From the NCBI RefSeq assembly GCF_020085105.1, contig NC_058058.1:2365587-2429586 (forward strand): DNA of 64,000 bases, in the 5' to 3' direction. The position numbers and the translations under genes were made by a program. Below, one piece after another: positions 1-9,965 of the stretch. A model generated the notes under the pieces. It was not told the DNA's origin, ran no database searches, and saw nothing but the letters and a program-made list of their open reading frames with translations. Each line of letters begins with the position of its first letter. The stretch's first letter is position 1. This DNA comes from Siniperca chuatsi (lineage: Eukaryota > Chordata > Actinopteri > Centrarchiformes > Sinipercidae).

Positions 1-49
1 GTTGTCTACCAGCAACTCCATCCCTTTTTACGCAAGAATGAAATATTTG
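1..49 (+). mobile_element. L2-type LINE fragment, left part (reverse transcriptase)
   Basis: The 49 bases before the LTR element read as a reverse-transcriptase segment in the frame that continues after position 2660. Removing the LTR element and one copy of its 5-bp target duplication gives an uninterrupted frame into an RT motif of the form FxxFQSGF. It is the left part of the LINE piece that resumes at 2661. The window begins inside the element. Confidence 0.7.
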
Positions 50-487
50 TGTCGTATGGCGAGGTGCTATAGGCAGGTATGTGGACCCAAAAGCAGATGA
101 CGAGGAAGCGGAAGTAGCTGGATGACTACCGTGTTTATTGTTGGGTGGAATGTAGGCAAGAACAGGCAGAGGTGAGCAGACAGGTAATGAGCAGACAAAA
201 TCCAAAAATGGTCCACCGGAGAACAAAGAATCCAAGATAACACAGTCAAGGGCTTGGCAAGGAACAACACCATGTGTAACACAATGATCAGACCCAGAAC
301 AAAGAAAAGACCAAGACTAAATACCCAAGGGGAGGTGAGACAACGAGACACAGGTGCAAACAATCAAGGGAGGACCAACAATCAAAACTGGAGGGAAAAC
401 ACAGACAGGAAGTAAAAACACAAGACACACAAGGGAAGGAGACTACTACAAAATAAAACAGGAAGTGTCAACACCAAAACTACCACA
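50..487 (-). repeat. LTR (3' LTR in element orientation)
   Basis: 438 bp, beginning TG and ending CA, nearly identical to 2223-2660. I noted differences such as near 256 versus 2417 and 293 versus 2463. The polypurine tract lies immediately inside it at 488-500. Confidence 0.9.
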
Positions 488-500
488 GTACCCCCCTCTC
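488..500 (-). other. Polypurine tract of the LTR element
   Basis: On the minus strand this reads as a purine-rich run with six consecutive G, directly abutting the LTR. This is the usual position of the plus-strand primer in LTR elements and fixes the orientation. Confidence 0.7.
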
Positions 501-609
501 AAGGGACGGCTCCCAGACGTCCCAAACAAGTCAAAAACGTTCCCTTCTGAAACAAGTTCACAACAGTCCAAATCAAGCCGGGTGGGTGGAGGGGGTCCGG
601 AGGAGGGAT

Positions 610-2220
610 TCAAGGGCCAGGTGGGAGACTTGGGGCGGATGGCCCGGGGCTGGACAGGTGCGGAGCTGGGGACCTCGGGCGGACGGCCCGGGCTTGGCAG
701 GTGCGGAGCTGAGGACCTCGGGCGGACGGCCCGGGCTTGGCAGGTGCGGAGCTGAGGACCTCGGGCGGACGGCCCGGGGGCTGGACAGGTGCGTAGCTGG
801 GGACCTCAGAGCTGATCTCCGGAGGCCGGCGACGAACATGGAGCCCTTCTGGAGGCCGGCGACGAACACGGAGAGTCACTGGAGGCCGGCGACGAAGACT
901 GAGCCCTTCTGGAGGCCGGCGACAAACACGGAGAGTCACTGGAGGCCGGCGACGAAGACCGAGCCCTTCTGGAGGCCGGCGACAAACACGGAGAGTCACT
1001 GGAGGCCGGCGACGAAGACCGAGCCCTTCTGGAGGCCGGTGACGAAGGCCGAGCCCTTCTGGAGGCCGGCGACGAAGGCCGAGCCCTTCTGGAGGCCGGC
1101 GACGAAGACCGAGAGTCTCTTGAGGCCAATGGCGAGGACTGACCCCTTCTGGAGGCCTGCCCATCCACTCAGGGACCAATGGCGGTACAGCGGGGCTGGG
1201 AACCAGCAACGAGACGTCAGGACGGGGAGCCGGCGACTGGATACCAGGGCGTGGAGCCGGCGACGGCGGGACATCAAGACAGGGCGGCGAGGCGGTTGGG
1301 CCTGGAGCCGGTAGCAAGGCGGCTGGACATGGAGCCGGCTCTGGAGCAGGGGGCTGCTGCGACCCAGCAGGGACTGGAGCAAGGGGCTGCTGCGACCCAG
1401 CAGGGACTGGAGCCGGCGTGGCAGCAGGACATGGCACTGGCGACTGGACCTCCGGACATGGTGCTGTCTTCGGAACCTCAGGCCTGGGAGTAAGGAGCTG
1501 CTGTGATCCAGCCGGGAAACGAGTCGGCTGCGATCCAGCCGGGAAACGAGTCGGCTGCGATCCAGCAGAGAGTTCAGGGAACTGCTGCGATCCAGCCGGG
1601 AAACGAGTCGGCTGCGATCCAGCAGAGAGTTCAGGGAACTGCTGCGATCCAGCAGGGGGTCCAGGGGGCTGCTGAGGTTCGGCGGAGAGTCCAGGGTGCG
1701 GCTGATATCCAGTGGCGGGGGCGAGGACAGGGTGCGGCTGCGATCCGGCGGCGGCAGGGTGCGGCTGCGATCCAGCGGCGGCAGGGTGCGGCTGCGATCC
1801 AGCGGCGGAAGGGAGGAATGGCTGGAGCCATCCAGCAAAGACAGGGAAGAATGGCTGGAGCCATCCAGCAGAGACCGGGAGCGATGGCTCCTGCCATCCA
1901 GCAGAGACCGGGAGCGATGGCTCCTGCCATCCAGCAGAGACCGGGAGCGATGGCTCCTGCCATCCAGCAGAGACAGGGAGTGGTGGAGAGTGACCGGAAT
2001 CTGTAGGCGAGGTGGTGCCGGCTGTTGAGAGCTGGGTGGTGAGTCGGGAGACCTGCTGGGTTAGCTGTGTGATTTGGGAAACCATGGCCTTTCTGCTGTC
2101 TGTCAGAGTCTGGAGTAACTGTTCGTGCTGGCTTAGCAGAACCTCTCTGTTAGCCAGTGCTAAGTGGTAGGGTACTACCTCCGGGTCGTTACCTGCTGGG
2201 TCCATGTTTGGTCGGATCAT
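610..2220 (-). CDS. Gag-like N terminus fused to a proline-rich tandem-repeat protein (LTR element)
   Basis: A 536-residue open frame starting two bases inside the right LTR. About the first 70 residues (MDPAGNDPE, then a Gln/Leu-rich heptad stretch) resemble the start of gag in fish Ty3/gypsy elements and should form a coiled coil. The rest has no capsid, zinc-knuckle or pol motifs. It consists of short repeats rich in Pro, Ser, Gly and Arg, for example AGSQP units of 9-11 residues and RRRPPEGLGL units of 10 residues. The start was chosen because it is the first ATG after the LTR and matches the family's MDP start a few codons later. Whether a protein is made is unknown. The open frame may persist only because the GC-rich repeats lack stops. 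Confidence 0.6.
   Translation of the reverse strand: MIRPNMDPAGNDPEVVPYHLALANREVLLSQHEQLLQTLTDSRKAMVSQITQLTQQVSRLTTQLSTAGTTSPTDSGHSPPLPVSAGWQEPSLPVSAGWQEPSLPVSAGWQEPSLPVSAGWLQPFFPVFAGWLQPFLPSAAGSQPHPAAAGSQPHPAAAGSQPHPVLAPATGYQPHPGLSAEPQQPPGPPAGSQQFPELSAGSQPTRFPAGSQQFPELSAGSQPTRFPAGSQPTRFPAGSQQLLTPRPEVPKTAPCPEVQSPVPCPAATPAPVPAGSQQPLAPVPAGSQQPPAPEPAPCPAALLPAPGPTASPPCLDVPPSPAPRPGIQSPAPRPDVSLLVPSPAVPPLVPEWMGRPPEGVSPRHWPQETLGLRRRPPEGLGLRRRPPEGLGLRHRPPEGLGLRRRPPVTLRVCRRPPEGLGLRRRPPVTLRVCRRPPEGLSLRRRPPVTLRVRRRPPEGLHVRRRPPEISSEVPSYAPVQPPGRPPEVLSSAPAKPGPSARGPQLRTCQARAVRPRSPAPHLSSPGPSAPSLPPGP
660..790. repeat. Minisatellite, 43-bp unit
   Basis: About three near-perfect copies, with matching points at 671, 714 and 757. 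The unit length is not a multiple of three, so successive copies are read in different frames of the overlapping minus-strand frame, yet no stop appears in any of them. Confidence 0.85.
821..1160. repeat. Minisatellite, 30-bp unit, about 11 copies
   Basis: Each unit begins GGAGGCCGGCGACGAA and ends with either a GAGCCCTTCT-type or a GAGAGTCACT-type tail. The two tail types alternate through the middle of the array, giving a 60-bp higher-order pattern. On the minus strand each unit encodes ten residues of the RRRPPEGLGL type. Confidence 0.9.
1340..1985. repeat. Composite minisatellite (33-bp and 27-bp units)
   Basis: Successive short arrays: two copies of a 33-bp unit at about 1340-1410, mixed 27-bp units containing TGCGATCCAGC at about 1500-1660, three copies of a related 27-bp unit at about 1735-1808, and five copies of a 33-bp unit containing GCCATCCAGCA at about 1815-1980. 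All unit lengths are multiples of three. Confidence 0.85.
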
Positions 2221-2222
2221 TC

Positions 2223-2660
2223 TGTCGTATGGCGAGGTGCTATAGGCAGGTATGTGGACCCAAAAGCAGATGACGAGGAAGCGGAAGTAGCTGGATGACT
2301 ACCGTGTTTATTGTTGGGTGGAATGTAGGCAAGAACAGGCAGAGGTGAGCAGACAGGTAATGAGCAGACAAAATCCAAAAATGGTCCACCGGAGAACAAA
2401 GAATCCAAGATAACACCGTCAAGGGCTTGGCAAGGAACAACACCATGTGTAACACAATGATCCGACCCAGAACAAAGAAAAGACCAAGACTAAATACCCA
2501 AGGGGAGGTGAGACAACGAGACACAGGTGCAAACAATCAAGGGAGGACCAACAATCAAAACTGGAGGGAAAACACAGACAGGAAGTAAAAACACAAGACA
2601 CACAAGGGAAGGAGACTACTACAAAATAAAACAGGAAGTGTCAACACCAAAACTACCACA
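2223..2660 (-). repeat. LTR (5' LTR in element orientation)
   Basis: 438 bp, TG...CA, paired with 50-487. The gag-like frame begins two bases inside it on the minus strand. I could not match the sequence just inside to a tRNA primer site with confidence. Confidence 0.9.
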
Positions 2661-3930
2661 ATTTGAAGCTTTCCAGTCTGGTTTTAGGTAGCACCATAGC
2701 GCTGAATCTGCTCTTTTAAAAGTTCACAATGATCTATTGCAAGCAGCAGACAACAGGGGCTATTCTAGTACTCTTAGATCTTAGTGCGACATTTGAAATG
2801 GCTGACCACAAGCTGCTTATTACCAGACTTGAACAATGTGGGTTGGGATCAAGGGAACAGCCCTAAAATGGCTAAAAGTTTCTCTGTTAGCATGGGGAAT
2901 GCTTCTTCCTCCTCGGCCCCCTTTCCCTGTGGGGTTCCTCAGGGCTCTGTTCTTGCATCTCTCCTCTTTTCTCTATATATGCTCCCACTGTGTCCCCTCA
3001 TTAGGAAGCATCCATTGCTTTGCGTACAATACCCAGCTTTACCTCCCGCTAAAATGCCGCAGCCTCTATTTGACTGTTTCCAGGACAGTGAAGACTGGAT
3101 GTCCCAAAACTTAACTAGATGTTAAATGAACTTAAAACTGAGGTGGTTCTCTTTTGCCCCACCAGCACTCTGTGCGAAGCTCGGCCCACTGTCATCCTTT
3201 GAGAAACCACATGCAAATAACCATGGGATGATTTTTGACTCAGCATTTAAATTTGACAAACAGTGGTGGGAGGCAATTTCTTCCAACTGCGAGCCTTAGC
3301 CAAAGTAAAACACTTCCTATCATTCCAAGATTGTGAAAAAGTAACCCATGCTTTTATTACCGCTCGCCTTGACTACTGTAACTCCTTGTGAATAGGAGCA
3401 AGTCTTCACACTTCTGCAGTATGTGCAGAACGCTGCTGCGAGGTTTTTAACTGGTTCCCGTAAGCGTAAGGTTCCCGTTCTCCCGTACTTGCCTCCCTCT
3501 ACTGGCTTCCTCTCAGTTTTAGAATCAATTTTAAAACATTACTTTTTGTATAAAAAGCACTTTATGGATTGGCTCCCCATCATCTATCTGACCTTTTAAC
3601 GCCTTATACCTCAATTAGGTCACTCACGTCCACTGACCTGTCATTTCTGGTCCGAAGCTCAGGGGTGACTGTGCCTTCTCAGTTGTGGACCCCAGTCTGT
3701 GCCCCACCACATCAGATCTGCCCCCTCGACTAAGTCATTCAAAGCTCAGCTCAAGACCCACCTCCTTTTCTTCAGCTTTTAGTTGTACCTAAATTGCTAT
3801 TATTTTATCTTGCTCTCTGCCTGGTTATATGCATGATTGGTTGTTTTCTTCTGCGTATGTATTGTAAAGCACTTTGGTCAGCCCATGTTGTTTTAAACGT
3901 GCTATAGAAAGAAATTTGACTCGACTTGAC
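2661..3930 (+). mobile_element. Decayed L2-type LINE, reverse transcriptase and 3' end
   Basis: Plus-strand reading in shifting frames gives RT motifs (GIKGTALKW, the GVPQGS motif, LFSLYMLPL), then the C-terminal pattern ending with DYCNS, QNAAARFLTGS and RSAPSTKSFKAQLKTHL. That order is typical of L2/CR1-clade LINEs. Stops and frameshifts are frequent and the YADD-region motif is degraded. The end near 3930 has the short A/T-rich character of a LINE 3' end. No functional product is expected. Confidence 0.75.
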
Positions 3931-4651
3931 TTAAAAGGAAAAAAGAACATTTAAGATTAGAAGCATCATGGCTTTAAAAAAAACGGTATTTCAGTATTTC
4001 AGTTATTTGTAAAAAAGGAAGATAAATGTGTGCAAAGAAAACTCAGTATATATGTTTTTTAATTAAAGAATCCATGGTAAATATATTTACAAGGAATGTA
4101 CAACACAAGGCACAAGAAGGCATTTTCTCTACTTGAGTCTGAGCATTTTTTATTTAAAAATATATTTTTAAAAACAGGAAGATGTTTAGACTCATCAATA
4201 GTGAAGGGCTTTCATTCTAAAAGTTACTGGAAGCAAAACATTATTGGTATCCATTGGTCACATTCAATCCACTAATGTTACAAATCAATCCAGTGTTACC
4301 TTTATAAGCAAATACTGTTTAGACAAAATATTTACAGTACATACTGCAGCTAGTTATTCTGACTTAAAATATATCGAGTTAAATGTAAATTTCAAACAGC
4401 TTTAACCCTTTACTTCTAACCATGGATGGATTACTGAGCAGGTCTACTGAGCTCAGGCCCAGGTGGAAAGTTGATCAAACGACTACAACAGATGCAAAAC
4501 AGCTACAGAAAGACTCAACTACAAAGAGGCACGAAACAACTACGAAGAGACACAAAACGACTACAAAGAGATACAAACACAGCTTTTTCTCTTTCAGTCC
4601 AGAGGGGTGGGGGGTGGGGGGGTCTTTTACATGTCTGGGCCCTAAAACATG
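3931..4651. other. Noncoding 3' flank of Ig gene A, with a short tandem repeat
   Basis: No gene seen. From about 3950 it is alignable with 31240-32180 (segmental duplication). At about 4480-4580 it contains a degenerate tandem repeat with the theme ACTACAAAGAGRCAC, which is expanded in the duplicate copy. Confidence 0.6.
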
Positions 4652-4746
4652 TCAGGTGAAACTATGTAAATATTGTTCACTGTTGTTTCCAGGTGCTTTG
4701 GGTTTCCCCAGTAAAACATACGTGGAGTCCTTCAGCTGTGATGTAC
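4652..4746 (-). CDS. ITIM-bearing last exon of gene A
   Basis: Acceptor CAACAG at 4752-4747 (minus strand), 31 codons including TGA. It carries STYVLL in the Ig receptor frame when joined in phase 1 to exon 6 or exon 5. The matching exon in gene C is 32180-32274. The tyrosine motif is intact in both copies. Confidence 0.7.
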
Positions 4747-7700
4747 CTGTTGATTGAGGAAAAATTACAGTCAGTAGAATTCATAATTCATTTCTGTTCG
4801 TGTCATCTACAGTTTTAAAATTAGAGTTGCTATGCGAAAGACTTATACTGTACAATGTGTTCTGGTGACTGTAGAGGTTTTGTAGATGTGCCATTCGCTC
4901 TCCTTTTTTTTTTTTTGCTGTATTAGGAAATACAAACTGTCTCTTTATGTACGTTATTTTAAGGTAACACATTAAATGCCTCCCATCCAACGTAAAAGCT
5001 AGCTTCGGATTAAAGTCACCTTTTTTATTTCCATCAGGCTTTGGGTTGCCAATCAAAGAATATGGCGAGTCATTAGTTACAGATGTCTACAGAGAAAAAC
5101 AATAACTGACACTGGTGCAACACAGGTGTACAGAACATTTTAATTATCTCCTAATTATGACTAATTAGGAGGAAGTTTTTCCATTCTAATAATGAAATAT
5201 ATGTCTTGAAATGATGAAACACTTAAACATGGTTAATCATCGACAGGAGACTGAGCCACGATGACACGTTTGTTTTTATTTCTTCCTTATCCCAAAATAA
5301 AGCCTTTACCCTGTGGTGCTAAACACGAGAGGACACGGACAGTTAAGTTTGTCTGCGTTTCTTTATGGTGGCGGAGAAATGTTTTTATTACTTACGTGCA
5401 AAAGTGGTCATGGGCTGTGCAGCTGTTGGTCCAGCTGAGCTTCCTACACCTGCCAAAGAAAGAAGAGTTAACACGAAACTGGATGTTGAAGACTGAATCA
5501 TTTCTAAATGCATTACTGTGAATGAAGGTATAAAAACATTCATATAGATAAATACACTTGGTGATAAAACTTTTCAAATTTTCACACGTTGTACAAATTG
5601 AGCTTGGAGATATGTCTCTTCAGGCTACCATCTTGGTTTGGACTGAAAAAGTGAGTTGCAACTTGGCAAACAGTTTAAAAATCGTATTTATTGTGCAGTG
5701 GATGGAATATTTTTTCGATCCAGATGGACAGAAGAGTTCTGAAGATTCTAGAAATTCCCTTAAACTTGCATTAAGTGTTTCTGGGTTTTTGAAAGACTGG
5801 CAGGAATTCGTGTTTCAAAAAAACTTTGCTTTGCTTGCTCTGAGTTTAACTTAAGATCAGTCTTGATCATAATAGAAAAGGTAAAATATAAAATTAATTT
5901 CTTACCATTTGTAGTTGGAGACACTAATCCATTCAGTATCTCATCATAGATGTATGTTTCTTCATTTCCTGCCACACGAGATTGTGAACATCATAATATT
6001 AATAATCCAGCGAATAATCAGTGATTAACTGCTTTAAAGTCTGATGGCAGGCCGACTGTGATTCCATCCAGCTGTGAAAACCAGGGCTGTATTCAAAGAG
6101 CTGGATATGATGCCACCACTCAGTGGCCACTCGCAGTACTGCAGCAAAAAAATTCTCAGCAGCCCAAAAAGTGTTTCAACCATAGAACTCCATTATAAAA
6201 GAGATGTCTGTGAAACGGTGAAACGGCACACCTCCAACTGTAAACAAGGTCAGTTTTTACTCTTTGTATTAAGTTTCAAGCTGTTGTTATCTGTTGTTGC
6301 AAAGTAATGCGTCTGTGGGGCCGAGCAGGCAGGGCCAGGGAGAGAAACACAAATGAGCATGTGCAGTGGGCGAGAAAACCTTTTTGGCTTATGCAGTCAA
6401 TTCACTGGAGCTGAACGAGCGCCTTCATGGAGTCCAGTTCTTATAATACAAATTACAACAAATTTAAGCTACAAACTCGGTAAGATTGTGACATTTACAA
6501 TTTACAGTTTTCTTTTATTATGAAGCCCCTGAAACTGACGAAAGGCAGTAAACAGTTATCAGAAAAGTCAGAAATGTAACTGAATACATCAAGTTTCACT
6601 GTTTATATAGAGACTACATGACGTTTAAATGTGAGAGATGTGCTAGTGAGAGATAATGGAAGAGTAAAAGAAGTTAAAGCAGCTATAAACAATATTTTAC
6701 AATAATGTGACAATGTAAAAAGAGGTTGCTCGTAGTGATGAACCTACAAATGATTATCAGCTGAATCTGCAGCTCCCCTCGGCTTTACGGAGCTTTAATG
6801 TGAGTTTCAGCTCACTGTTCATCTGTCCGGCTCACAACTTTACTGTCCTGGTTCCCTCTCAGCGCTCTCAGAGCGTCGTTGTCAGAGAAAAGGCTGTAAA
6901 AAGCCACTGAACACAACCTGCTCAGCAGCAAACAGCGATAATTTATCTTACATTGTATCCAGAATCACTCTGTTTACCATGTATTGTGGTGTATACATTT
7001 TTACCATTTTATTAGGATGTCTGAACTGAACTCTGAATAAATATATGCACCATAGTGCCCAAAAAATCTGTCAGTGATGACACAAAATGATGATTGACTG
7101 CTTACTAATGCATAAACTATTGAGTGTCTACAGGAAGTAGTGAATGAATGAACGAGGGAGTGATTGAGATAAAAGTCCAGGTCAGGCTTTATTTACCTCG
7201 TCTGTTGGACCTGTGTCTCCTAAAGGACAAGACGATGATGATGAGGATGAGGATGAGGACGAGGAGGAGGCCGGTAGTTATTCCAAACACCAAACCATGC
7301 TGTAGTTGCTGGTCTTCAGGAGCAGCTGGAAGACAAAGTGAAAATTCATACAAAAATATAACAGTACATACAGATATAATGCTTGTCAGATATACAGTAG
7401 TACAACAGCTGTTTCTGGTTAAACACAGGGATCTCGCACTTTAACAAAAAGCTCTCTCTCTGTAGGATCCTTTCCACGATGTTATCAGACACGCAGAACA
7501 GCAATCTGAGCCTGTCAGTGGCAGAAACGAGCACTTTTAGTGAACTTACATTGACGGTGTACAATTGCCCAGAAGGGCCACTGTTTGGGGGGAAAACAAT
7601 CTGAGATACAGAGAATTTATTCATAATATTACAAGAAAAAAAATGTATGTTTTGAGAACAAAGTAGTCTTTTTTATTAGAAAAAAGAGCCAGCGAGCCCA

Positions 7701-9887
7701 CTGGCCTTTAATCACTTTCCGGTGCCAGGACTGCGTACTTTAGCTCAGCTGTCTCGAGGTAACCAAATTGTGCTGACTCATACATCATGTAACTGCTTTC
7801 ATGTTAATATCCTAACATCTCTGATAATAAGGTGCTTATTGGTGAAACCTATAACTTACATGTGTCATCCACATCCCTCACCGACACGCACAGCTCACTG
7901 CTCTCACCTGATTACTCCAACAACAGATTCAAATATTCCAACTATTTTTCTCATAATATGTAACATATGCACTAACGTCATCATACCTGTGTTTACCAGC
8001 GGTGTTGATGGTGCTGGAAGAGGTGGAGGCGTGGTTCGTCTTGTTGTTGGAGGTGGAGGTGGTGTTCGCCTTGTTGTTGGAGGTGAAGGTGGTGTTGATG
8101 GTGCTGGAAGAGGTGGAGGCGTGGTTCGTCTTGTTGTTGGAGGTGGAGGTGGTGTTGTTGTTGTAGTTTTTGGTGTTGTCGTCATTGTTGGTGGTACCTT
8201 ATGACCTTTAGTGAAGGACGGAGGAAACAACAGAGAACTGAAGTCATGATGTCACTTCCTGTCTAGCCTCTGTAACTCAATGCAGTCTCTCATTCAGCAT
8301 TTCAGTTCCTGAGGTTTACTCTCCATATTCTCAGACAAACCGGCTCCACTTCAACACTTGCTATTAGAAACGGAAACCTTTGTGATTTTAACAAAGTTAA
8401 ACAACGATTACTTTGTGAGCACAGAAACAAACTACAGCTCCCATGAAAAGATCCAAGTCTGGCAGTGTGGAACGTCATCGTAACTTTGTTTCGGCCATTT
8501 CCATAAAAATTCATCCAAGTTCTCTTCTAAGATCATTTATTCAACTTTTTAGCTGTAAACTCTGTTTAAAAACTGTTACAGCATCTGCTAAGTGAAACTA
8601 GTTATTTATGCTTTTGTTCATGCTGTACATCCAACATTTAGTAGGAAGACGTGATTATGAAACAGAGAGAGAAAACAGAAAGCAGAACAACTTTATTAAA
8701 GTTTGATGTTACCTGATGGGATCACCGTCAGCTCCACAGCCGGTTCATTATTACAGAAGTATCTTCCAGTGTCTGAGACGGCAGCTCTGCGAATGTGAAG
8801 TGTCTTATCTGCCAATGAACTGTATCGTCTGCGTGGGTCATTGTGTCTTATATCTCCGTCAGCTTCAACTGTAAGTATGTCAACTTTGTTTCCATTAATC
8901 TCTCTGCTCCACGTCACTTTACCCTCCACAGAGTGAGGACATCGCAGAGAGATGGAGGCCTTCTCCCTGATTATTTTCTGCTGTATTTCTGTAAAAGAAA
9001 CACATTTTCAATAAATATGCATGCATTTCAAGAAAAGTAGTATTTCTGCTATTGTGAGGAACGCTCAGATCTATGTTCACCGTTAGAGTCAGAACAACAT
9101 TAATCTGTATTATACAGTGGATGGACACTGAAGAAGGCCACTGTTATAATTTATACTTAATTAAACGCTGACCCCTGACTATGCTGTCCTCACCAGGCTT
9201 GTCCAGAGGCACTTTGACAGTCCAGAGGTAGAATTTTATCGGAGTCAAACTTCATTTCAGTCTAATTTAGTCTAATCCACTTATTTATCGAGAAAGACAT
9301 GAGCACATGTTTGACAGAGTGGATCCCAAGTTATAAAATATGTTGTTTGTTGACACATTCAGATTCAAATGGAGCTTAGCCATCTGTAGTTCAGTTCTGA
9401 AGCTGCTCTGTGTGATGTTCAGACCAGAAAGCTTTGACATAAATCGAATTAAATCTCTTTAGAGTTCGTCCACACTAAGTTTAACTTGTAAACTCATCTT
9501 TTTCTCCACGTCTCAGCCCTCCGTCCAGACTAAAATGTTTTTATCGCCACAAAACAGGTTTTCTGAAAGTGTAGTGTGTGGCCGTAAAGTTAAACAGACG
9601 ACCTTTAGTCACCTCCAACTTCTCTTTCATTTTCAGTGTCAGTGTTCAGTAGCCAAATACACAGCAGAGCTGTTGACATGAACCTGTATTAATATTAATA
9701 TTATAAAATTATTTTATCAGCAGCGCAGCAGCTTGAGCATGACTGAGGGTTTGTGGGTCGTGATTAAATAACTATTTCAGACTCGTTGAATGAAATAAAC
9801 AATAATTCAGAAGTTCTTACCTGCAGTGACATTACAGCCCAGAACAAAGGCTAACAGGCAGCTGTAGATCTTCATCCTCGTCCTCAT
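4652..9887 (-). CDS. Ig-superfamily receptor gene A: one V domain, Thr/Pro stalk, ITIM tail
   Basis: Seven exons assembled from GT-AG sites, all junctions phase 1, giving 300 residues. Exon 1 (9821-9887): signal peptide with hydrophobic core [14 protein letters not shown]. Exon 2 (8713-8988): V-type Ig domain with LRC, VTW and DTGRYFC. Exon 3 (7987-8205): 73-residue Thr/Pro/Arg stalk. Exon 4 (7197-7325): transmembrane segment [17 protein letters not shown] then RRHRSNRR. Exon 5 (5906-5968): contains TYIYDEIL. Exon 6 (5396-5449). Exon 7 (4652-4746): contains DSTYVLLG, which fits the ITIM pattern S-x-Y-x-x-L, then TGA. It is most likely an inhibitory surface receptor of immune cells signalling through SH2 phosphatases; the role is inferred from architecture. 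I cannot assign a named teleost family. Transcript evidence is absent. Confidence 0.75.
5020..5086 (-). pseudogene. Decayed duplicate of the ITIM exon (gene A)
   Basis: Minus-strand sequence after a good acceptor at 5087-5088 reads [19 protein letters not shown], plainly related to [19 protein letters not shown] of the last exon. It contains another S-x-Y-x-x-I. However, it is in phase 0 while every neighbouring exon ends in phase 1, so splicing it in would give a stop after three more codons. Either it is a dead exon or its inclusion makes a truncated tail. Confidence 0.5.
7987..8205 (-). repeat. Stalk exon of gene A with internal tandem repeat
   Basis: Encodes repeats of the form [16 protein letters not shown], rich in Thr and Pro and likely O-glycosylated. 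It is 73 residues here against 43 in gene B and 93 in gene C. The differences are whole repeat blocks and keep the frame. Confidence 0.8.
8713..8988 (-). CDS. V-type Ig domain exon of gene A
   Basis: 276 bp, phase 1 at both ends. Acceptor follows TTTCTTTTAC; donor is CATCAG|GTAAC. The canonical Ig cysteines (LRCPHS and GRYFCNN), the core Trp (VTWSRE) and the D-x-G-x-Y-x-C motif are present. The same exon occurs at 15774-16049, 27890-28168 and 40545-40820. Confidence 0.9.
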
Positions 9888-9965
9888 ACAGACTGAAATG
9901 ACTGAGCAGACAAACACTGTTTTATTCTGAGCTGAGAAAAGGAACTCAGCTGCCTGGACGTGTAA
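9888..9965 (-). promoter_or_regulatory. Conserved 5' flank of the Ig genes
   Basis: The roughly 80 bp upstream of the signal-peptide ATG contain an E-box CAGCTG next to GAGTTCC and an A/T-rich AATAAAAC. The block is conserved upstream of genes A, B and C, and in part upstream of the more diverged gene D at 29001-29080. Conservation in D suggests 5' UTR or proximal promoter. No start site can be placed from sequence alone. Confidence 0.35.

Larger units (their letters stand above)
50..2660 (-). mobile_element. Complete short (non-autonomous) LTR retrotransposon with 5-bp target duplication
   Basis: Two nearly identical 438-bp LTRs (50-487 and 2223-2660) begin TG and end CA, and are flanked by the direct repeat ATTTG at 45-49 and 2661-2665. 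The element is read on the minus strand: a gag-like frame begins next to the right LTR, and a G-rich polypurine tract lies beside the left LTR. The internal region is only 1735 bp and has no protease, reverse transcriptase or integrase, so the element must have been moved by enzymes from another element. The LTRs differ at very few positions, which suggests recent insertion. It sits inside an L2-type LINE. Confidence 0.9.

Noticed and set aside
821-1160. CRISPR array
   Set aside because: The repeat units are contiguous, with no unique spacers, and the DNA is a vertebrate transposon.
586-2028. Long open frames on both strands and in several frames over the minisatellite
   Set aside because: They result from GC-rich repeat units without stop codons. 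Only the minus-strand frame starting with a gag-like sequence has independent support.
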